64,000 bases of DNA from Odontocerum albicorne. Its lineage: Eukaryota; Arthropoda; Insecta; Trichoptera; Odontoceridae. Shown one piece after another: positions 37,101-46,100 of this stretch. Location of the stretch: contig OX463848.1 of assembly GCA_949825065.1 (NCBI GenBank), positions 38,733,380 through 38,797,379 of the forward strand, in the 5' to 3' direction. The position numbers were made by a program, and so were the translations under genes. The notes beneath the pieces were generated by a model that did not search any database, had not been told where the DNA came from, and worked only from the letters and a program-made list of their open reading frames with translations. Position 1 is the stretch's first letter, and each line of letters starts with the position of its first letter.

Positions 37101-40100
37101 TAACTCACCAATAACGCGAATAATTTCATCCTTCAGTTCAGGAATTGATTGGGTGTCATTCTTACATACCTGGCTTTTCACGTAAACAAAAATTGATAAG
37201 ATCATATAATTTAAACTCAATTGTAAAAAAAACTGTTTTTTTACTAACCACATGCAACACACCCTAAGAAATAAATTAAAAATTCTCAACAAAGTACAAA
37301 TAAATTAATAGAATATTAACATTAATAAAAATAAAATATAGCATATTTTGTCATCTCTCTCATCATTCTTACAAACCTGGCTTTTCACGTAACCTCAGAA
37401 AAAATAGTCCAACGGGGTTAAATCACATGATCTTGGTGGCCAATTAACATCTGCGTTTTCGGAGATTACAATACATTAAATAATTCTCAATTTGAACGCG
37501 TTGTTGTATTATATGCGACTCCATTTTTATAAATGTCACACTTCTCAAATGTCACAAGACCCGGCCATTTCGCGACGCCATCTGTGTTTTATCCAAGAAT
37601 TAAAAAAACCGCTCAATTTGAAAGACTCTTTACCTCAACAGTAAAAATATAACAATAAAAAGAGCAATTTATACAACGCAGCTATAGAATAAATTCTCCT
37701 GAAGGGTGCTCTAACTCAGGATTTCGAACCCACTATTATTGACAGACTAAAAATATTTAAAAAAAAACTAATTTAAATTGAGTGTAAGGATGGAAAGATC
37801 GTGGCTTTATGTAAAAAAACTTTATCTCATTCTTTGATTTAAAAAATATAAAACCAGTTAAACGTCTGTTTTATTCTTAAATTCAAATATGAATTATACA
37901 CACGTCTATAGAACACGATGTTACGTTTCCTCGAATATCTTAAACCAGGTTAAATGTAGATGGGATCCCTGCAGGTATACGTCCAAATTAAAAAAAGGAT
38001 TTATTATATCTTGATAGTTATGAGTTTAAATCGGCAATTAGAACTTGAGGCTTGAGTAATAGAGGCGGATGCTCCGTATCCCATGGACCGTAAGGGACAC
38101 CAATGTATCTATCATCCAAGAATTGTAGATTACCGAAAAACTTTTGACAACATGCAGAAAAAGAATCCTAATGTACATAGGACATGTTGCTAAAAATAAT
38201 GATGAAGGTCTAGAGAAACTGGTGATCACGGAAGCAGTTGAAAGAAGGTGAGCACGAGGAAGATGCCCTATGAGATGCACAGATCAAATAATGGAGTTAA
38301 CAGGAGCCACAACATGGCTCAGGTTCGGTAGGTATGGAGACAGGAGGTGCGCCGAATTTAAGACATAGCAGAAGACCACGACACTCAGCAATGAGTATGC
38401 GATGAAAAAGAAGATGTTGACTGATTCAATCAGCTGACAGGAGGCACTTCATTTAGACTATGAAGAAATCAATAAATTTATTTAACTAGAGGCACTCAAC
38501 AAGAAAAATGAAGGTCGTGATGCAAAGATTTGGAGACTAATCGCTGTGACAAAATTTTCAATGGCCAAATTTATAAAGACATGGAAATATCAATCTATAC
38601 TTCTTGACACCAAAATTCATCTGGTGAGAACTGGGGAAAAAAGAAAAGAGATAAACTGGATGTTTCCAAGAAGTGGCGTTTAGGCCGAACGTTTCGCATC
38701 TCATAAACTGCAAGACGTAGGTACTTATGTGTCCATCCTCCAGGATCTACAGGTCAAAGGAAGACAATACTATCATACTTCGGACATGTCAGTAGAAAAG
38801 ATGATAGTTTAGAGAAGCTAGCAATGCCTGAAATTGTTAAGGGGCGGTGAGCAAGAGAAGCAAGGGGGATAAACTAGATCAAAAAGATAACTAATTCCAC
38901 ATTGAGTGATGCACTCATCATGGCTTAAGATCGGAAGAGGTAGAGGCGAATCATTTGGTCGATGTCGGATCATCAGGTAACCACGAAGTTCAGTCGTGAG
39001 CAACATGACCAAGAAAGACCAACATGAACATATACAGATGTGGGGAAGTACCAAATCTAATGGCCAAAACCGTCACATATATGTCTTTGCACTTAACTCG
39101 TATATATTATAATATTTATTTATCTTGTAATATTTTTAGTCCATAGTAAAAGGTTCGAATTCCGAGTGTAATTGATAGTTTTAGTTAAATATTTTATGAA
39201 GTAATTTCGAAAATTTCCTGTACTACTTAAATTTCTTAAGAAATTTAATAAAATTTGAATGAGTCAACTCTAACACAAGTTATAACATATATTCATATTT
39301 CTTAGAAAAGATACAACAATTTTACCATCCAACCACAGATAACACATAAATCTAGCTCGCAAGCAAATCTTTGCCACTAGACATAGTCCAGCTATTACTC
39401 GATCCATAGATAATGTCCACATTTTACTCCTTGCAGTGGATGTAGGTAGATTAGATGAGGTAGAATTTCGCATTTCGCGATTAATACCCGGACAAGAGAG
39501 GCGTGTCGAATAAATAATTGCATACATTCCCTCGGGACAGTATATAATTTAATCACCATAAAGTAATCTGACTTGCAACGAATTACTATTTTGATATTAT
39601 TCGGCTTATACCAAGATTTTGTATACTTACTTGATGGTATAAAATAAGAACGCCTTTAACGATAATGCATACTACTTATTTATTCTATTTTTTTGTCTAT
39701 GTTTAAAATTTTAATGTTGGTTTTTCTGGTAGAACTGTTTATGAACTGTCTATGGATGGTCTGACACTGGCGTATACTCCTTCATATATAAGAATTCACG
39801 CCCATTATTCAAGAAGAAGAAGAAGCTGTCTATCATCACTGGACACTGGCGTATACTCCTCCATATATAGGAGTTCACGGCCATTATTCAAAGAGAGAGA
39901 GAGAGAGAGAGAAGCTGTCTATGGAACTGTTGCGCTGATCATAGTATTATATGCTCGCAGTATATGTCTAATATGCATTTTTAAAAGTGTTTCAAGTTAG
40001 ATTTTTGTTCGTATGTCTGCAGCTTTTAGGATTAAAATTTTTTTTACGTATCATGAAGTCCTTAGTGTATAAAGATTTTTTCACAGTTACTTAAAAAAAC

Positions 40101-43100
40101 TTACCAATTAGTGAAATAGATGAGCATGTTGTTCAACACACAGTTTCTCATATCTTAGAATCAGACGAAACACAGCTACCCTAATTTCTTGTTTCACTTA
40201 GAGTTTTTTTTTATTTTTGAGAGAGATTTGATTTTTATTAACTCTTTCACGGCTACGGACCACTTAAATGGCCCATACATAATACGTGCCGTCCTGGCGA
40301 GCGGCCATTTAAGTGGCCACTAACTTTGCGTGTCGATATCTCGGCCAAAATTAAATCTTCTTTAAAATTTTTAACCTGAATATAAGACAAAACGTGTCCT
40401 CTAGTGACATCTCTTTTAAAATCATCAAAACTTCAAGTACTTGATCCATAAGAAGGATTTAAACAGACCCCTTGCAGGCCGTCGATATTTAAAGCATTTT
40501 GAATAATCGCGCCACGCGTTCGGGCGATCCGAAGGTCATGTTTCTAATGACGATTGCTCCCGATCAATATGAAGTATTATGCGTCGATATTTTTTTTGTA
40601 AGTACGCGTATTGCGTATTGAATTAATTGCCTTTTTCATTGTTTATGGATTATTGTTTTCTTTGTATAATAAACATACTTTTATTTGTATAATAGTGTTT
40701 TAAGAATATTTTCTAATATTACGTGTGTATAGTGTCAGCTAAAAAATGCATCGGCGCACAGTTCGACAGTACTCAGATTCGGGATAATGGTGAGTCATAT
40801 TTTTATGTAGATACAATATAAATTTATTGACTTAAAACACCGCCGCCTGTGGGACACACGAAAGATACTCGAGCCATCGCCGTAAAAAGGTTAAAGCTAC
40901 CGCTGAAAATTAAGAATTGCAAGGGTAAGTCGTCACACATGGAACCAGGATTTACTGAGCTTTAGCACTCAGCAAAGGATATTCATCCTTGACTAAATCA
41001 CGTTATTGGCATGTTTTAAAGTCTAATTTTCAAGTCAGTAATATAAAGTGTTTCATTTCTCTTTTCTCTCCAACATCCCTTCCTTTTCCTTTGATTGATT
41101 ATATCTCACTTTTATTTTTACTATGTATATTGCTCATGAAATTTGTAAGAATGAATAATAATTTAAACCTTTTTTTGGGACTATATAGTCCTTAACTTAA
41201 TTAAATTATTTTTGTTTGGCTGATTGTAGGAGATTGCTTTTACAACGTGTTACAACGTGTTGGCTGATTGGAGGAGATTGCTTTGATTTTACAACGTGTT
41301 AAATAAAAAAATTAATCCTATATGACCATAATAAATATGTTGATAAACTATTTATATAAAAAATCTTGCAAAAAATAAACAATATTACATATTTTTCTAT
41401 CCGTACAAATGATTGAGTCAAAAACAGATTGCACGCAGAGATGACAGACTATTAATATCGGGCCTTGGCTAATTACTTCAGTAACACTACAGCTCTCATA
41501 TTTGTATACGTTGAAATGAATTTAAATAATACGAAACCAATTAGGTTCTACTTATTTCGCAAGGTTTTTCACAGCAAATGACACGCATTATTATGCTGTT
41601 AGATCAATAATTAACTATCTTGTTTTGTTTCATAGTAGCAGAGAGTGATTAAGCACTTAAAATAAATAAACGATTGTTAAAAAAAAACGCTTCTTTGTTG
41701 CATTTTATCCAATACTTGCTTTTTTTTATTATAACTATCAAAATATTTATATAAATATATAATAATACAGTGAAACCTCAATCTAACGTTTTTTAAGGAG
41801 CTGATTGAAGTAAGTAATAAATGCAAAGAGACAATAGATGCCGGGATACTTGAAAATAAATGCGAGGAGACAATAGATGCCGGGATACTTGAAAATAAAA
41901 ATCACCCATTTAAAAGGTCACTGTTCATCACACTATTGGTATCGGCAATGCTGAATCCAAATTTGATGTATGGAAGTGGAACGTGGACATCGAAAAACAC
42001 TAAAATGTTGTAGAAATGCGTACACTGAGAAGAATACATTGGGTGACAATGTATACTAGAGAGAATGTAGCATGGTTCCTGTGACAGTTCTCAAATTTTC
42101 CCCAATACAACCTTGTAACGACACGACGTTCAATAATTTTAATTTTAACAACTTTAATATAAGCCTCGATTCTAATAAATAGCAAGTTATTTAGGTAAAT
42201 ACACTACATAAAACTGACAATAATGACAAATTATAATTTTACACATTTGCATGCTGATTTTTTATGTGTACAATTTTTTATACTTCTATGTGTTGTATTA
42301 TATTTTTGGAGAAAAATGAATAAAAATTTTGGGGCAAAAATGTGGATTTTAATGGGAAAATAGAGGGAGTTTGATTCGCTCTTCCATAATATAATATAAT
42401 AATTATTAAACTAAAACTGGTTGATCGAAAGAAGTCACTTTAAAGCTATAAATCCGCCAGATGTGTTTGCATGAAAGTGTTAAATAATTAACTCGACATT
42501 GCACGTAAGGAAAATTGACAACGATTGAATCTTGTTTTACTTTTTTTTGCATGTTTTTTTAAATAATTATTTGTCGACACCATTTATTAAGCTTGTTAAA
42601 TATCAACAACATTGTCGTGTATAAAACAATAACACAATAATATGCAGGATTCCCACAAGACCACAGTCACATTTCGAGATACTCATGAGAGGTCTTGGAT
42701 CTACAGCGGGGAGGTTGTACTCGTAGCATGCCAACTGTAGTTCATCAGTGCTAACACCAGTTTGCACATACCATTTTTTTTCCAAGTGTCTACAACTTCA
42801 TAGCCTAGTTGCGAAGATGTTTGTTTTACACCGGAGGATTTTAGGTTCGATTCCCGATGGTACTCAAAAAAATGTCTCAGTCGGTTTTAAATGTTTGTGC
42901 ATACGTACTATACATACATTTAAATGTTTGTGCAAACGTACTATACATACATTAAAATGTTTGTGCATACGTACTATACCTACATTTAAATGTTTGTGCA
43001 AACGTACTATACATACATTTAAATGTTTGTGCAAACGTACTATACATACATTTAAATGTTTGTGCAAACGTACTATACATACATTTAAATGTTTGTGCAA

Positions 43101-46100
43101 ACGTACTATACATACATTTAAATGTTTGTGCATACGTACTATACATACATTTAAATGTTTGTGCAAACGTACTATACATACATTTAAATGTTTGTGCATA
43201 AGTACTATACATACATTTAAATTTTTGTGCAAACGTACTATACATACATTAAAATGTTTGTGCATACGTACTATACATACATTTAAATGTTTGTGCATAC
43301 GTACTATACATACATTTAAATGTTTGAGCATATATACTATACATACATTTAAATGTTTGTGCATACGTACTATACACATATTAAAATGTTTATGAATGCG
43401 TACTATACATACATTTAAATGTTTGTGCACACGTACTATACATACATTTAAATGTTTGTGCATACGTATTATACATACATTTAAATGTTTGTGCAAACGT
43501 ACTATACATACATTTAAATGTTTGTGCAAACGTACTATACATACATTTAAATGTTTGTGCAAACGTACTATACATACATTTAAATGTTTGTGCATACGTA
43601 CTATACATACATTTAAATGTTTGTGCAAACGTACTATACATACATTTAAATGTTTGTGCATAAGTACTATACATACATTTAAATTTTTGTGCAAACGTAC
43701 TATACATACATTAAAATGTTTGTGCATACGTACTATACATACATTTAAATGTTTGTGCATACGTACTATACATACATTTAAATGTTTGTGCATATATACT
43801 ATACATACATTTAAATGTTTGTGCATACGTACTATACACACATTAAAATGTTTATGAATGCGTACTATACATACATTTAAATGTTTGTGCACACGTACTA
43901 TACATACATTAAAATGACTGTACATACGTACTATACATACATTTAAATGTTTGTGCACACGTACTATACATACATTAAAATGTTTGTGCATACGTACTAT
44001 ACATACATTTAAATGTTTGTGCATACGTAATATACATACATTTAAATATTTGTGCATACGTACTATCATATACATACTCGTACATTAAAATGTTTGTGCA
44101 TACGTACTGTACTACGACGTTTCCCTGCTAGGGTTATTCCCAAAGAAAAACTGTAGGATACATCCATGAATAATAGCCGTATTCCCTAGAATAAAGGTGA
44201 ACTAGACTTTTTTTATTTCATTCAACTATCAGGGAGTTCATTATTCTTCGTATTTCCGTATGATTGAAACAAATTACAATGTGCTGTAAATAAGTATATT
44301 GTAAAGAGATCTCATAACAGTGCTTCTCTATATTTCTTGGAAAATTGCAGTATGAGGTGTTATTAATGCCATTGTGCCAATATTAGGTTAGATAGATAGG
44401 AGATAGCGCCATACTTTATACTGAATTATATTACACTTTCATTTTATAAAGTACAATCTGGCATGCTTATTGCAACCAACCAAAAATATGTTAAAACTGT
44501 CTTAATTGAAAACCAGACAGGAATCCTTTTTAAAAATATCTAGGTTCCAACAGGAATCAAACCCGCAACCTCCGGGTTGGGAGCCAACCATCCAACTAGG
44601 CCACGGAGGTCGTCAGTCATATTTTCCTATCTCAATACACATATTTTGCCTCTTCCGCGTCCATACATCTACTCATACAACTCCTACGATTTTTTACATT
44701 CCATTCTATCAAAATATTATTCACTTTATCCAACAATACTTTCCTTGGTATTTAAAGCAAATAAACGCTCATTTTAAAGTAAGGGGAAAATGTCAGAGAT
44801 TTTACCCGTATCCGAAACTGTTATGAAAAAAAATTGTCACCATATGTTATACTTAAATAATTACGTAATTAAGTATAACACGCCACGTAATTAAGTATAA
44901 CATATGGTAAGCAATATGTGTACTATAATTGGAATTGGAGTCAAACATTTCAAATATCTGGAGTCGTAGTCGAATTTGGAATTGGAATTTTTTTACCAAC
45001 TCCAGAACATTGATAATGACGTTATGTAAGTTCGAAGATAAAGTAAAACAACTAAATTTAAAAAAAGTTTATATCGGAATGTCCCTTGTCGCAAAAGGTT
45101 TGCATTGATTAAAGCAATCCTGCATATTTATAAATGAATAGCATGAAATAAATAAAAACATAATAAAACACAGATTATTTGGTTCAACAATCAACGCTAC
45201 AAATTGATTTTCAAGCCTTAAACAATGTAATTTAGACAACTTGACGAAAGTTAAACAAACAAAAGCACTCTTGCGGCCATTGACCGAAGCTTGAAAGATT
45301 CTTTGGGGAATCCCACTTGTTCTCCAGCAGAAATGTTTTTTTCTTATTTTTAAAGGTTCCGACAGAGAAGAGGACTCTGATGCTGCAAGTTTTTGTTGCA
45401 AACTTTAATTTGAAATTGATTCGGAAAGGGTTCGAATTTTGATTAATCGATTCAACTTAAATAATTGGTAGTTATTCCTTTACAAAGTTGTAAATAAAAG
45501 AGTTTTATATGCAGTGATTCTACTTTATAGGTGGTTTCAGTTATCTGCGGTGCAAAATTATTAAATGAAAAATTGCAACGTATTGTCAATAGTAGCCTCA
45601 AGCTAACATATGTCATAAATTCCTACCCCATTCACTTCACTTCATCTATCACTCATTACAAGAAGAAGAAAGGTTAGTAGATTACAATAAAATCTCCGTA
45701 GTCTAGATGATAAGCCTGCCTTCTAGCTCAGGATTTGCGGGTTCGAGTCCTATTGTCAACTAGATTTTAAAAAATGGTTCTTATCTGGTTTTAATTTAAA
45801 GCTTGTTTAATACCTTTCTTGGCTATTGGAAGAGATTGCCTCCTGATAATAAACCAGCCAAGTTGTACTATATACAAAGAAAGATAAATATAATACAATA
45901 AAATATTTTGGGAGAGAAATAGTGACCATATTTACATAACTTTTGTTGCAGTATATTATTTTAATATGAAAATAATGAAACAATCTAGAAGCCCAGACAA
46001 TAACCCTCAATACAGCACTCAGTTTAAAGGTGGATAAAACTTTGATGTAGTTGATGACTTTACCTAACTGGGGGCAACCATAACTGAGGAAAATGGAGAA

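Noticed and set aside
42748..44075. Long open frames on both strands (215, 153 and 403 codons) with His/Cys/Lys-rich 11-residue repeats
   Set aside because: They are produced by a 33-bp tandem array whose unit is a multiple of three; both strands are open for the same reason and there is no start context or conserved domain.
45069..45401. 110-codon minus-strand frame
   Set aside because: No domain, no splice support, ordinary composition; likely chance.
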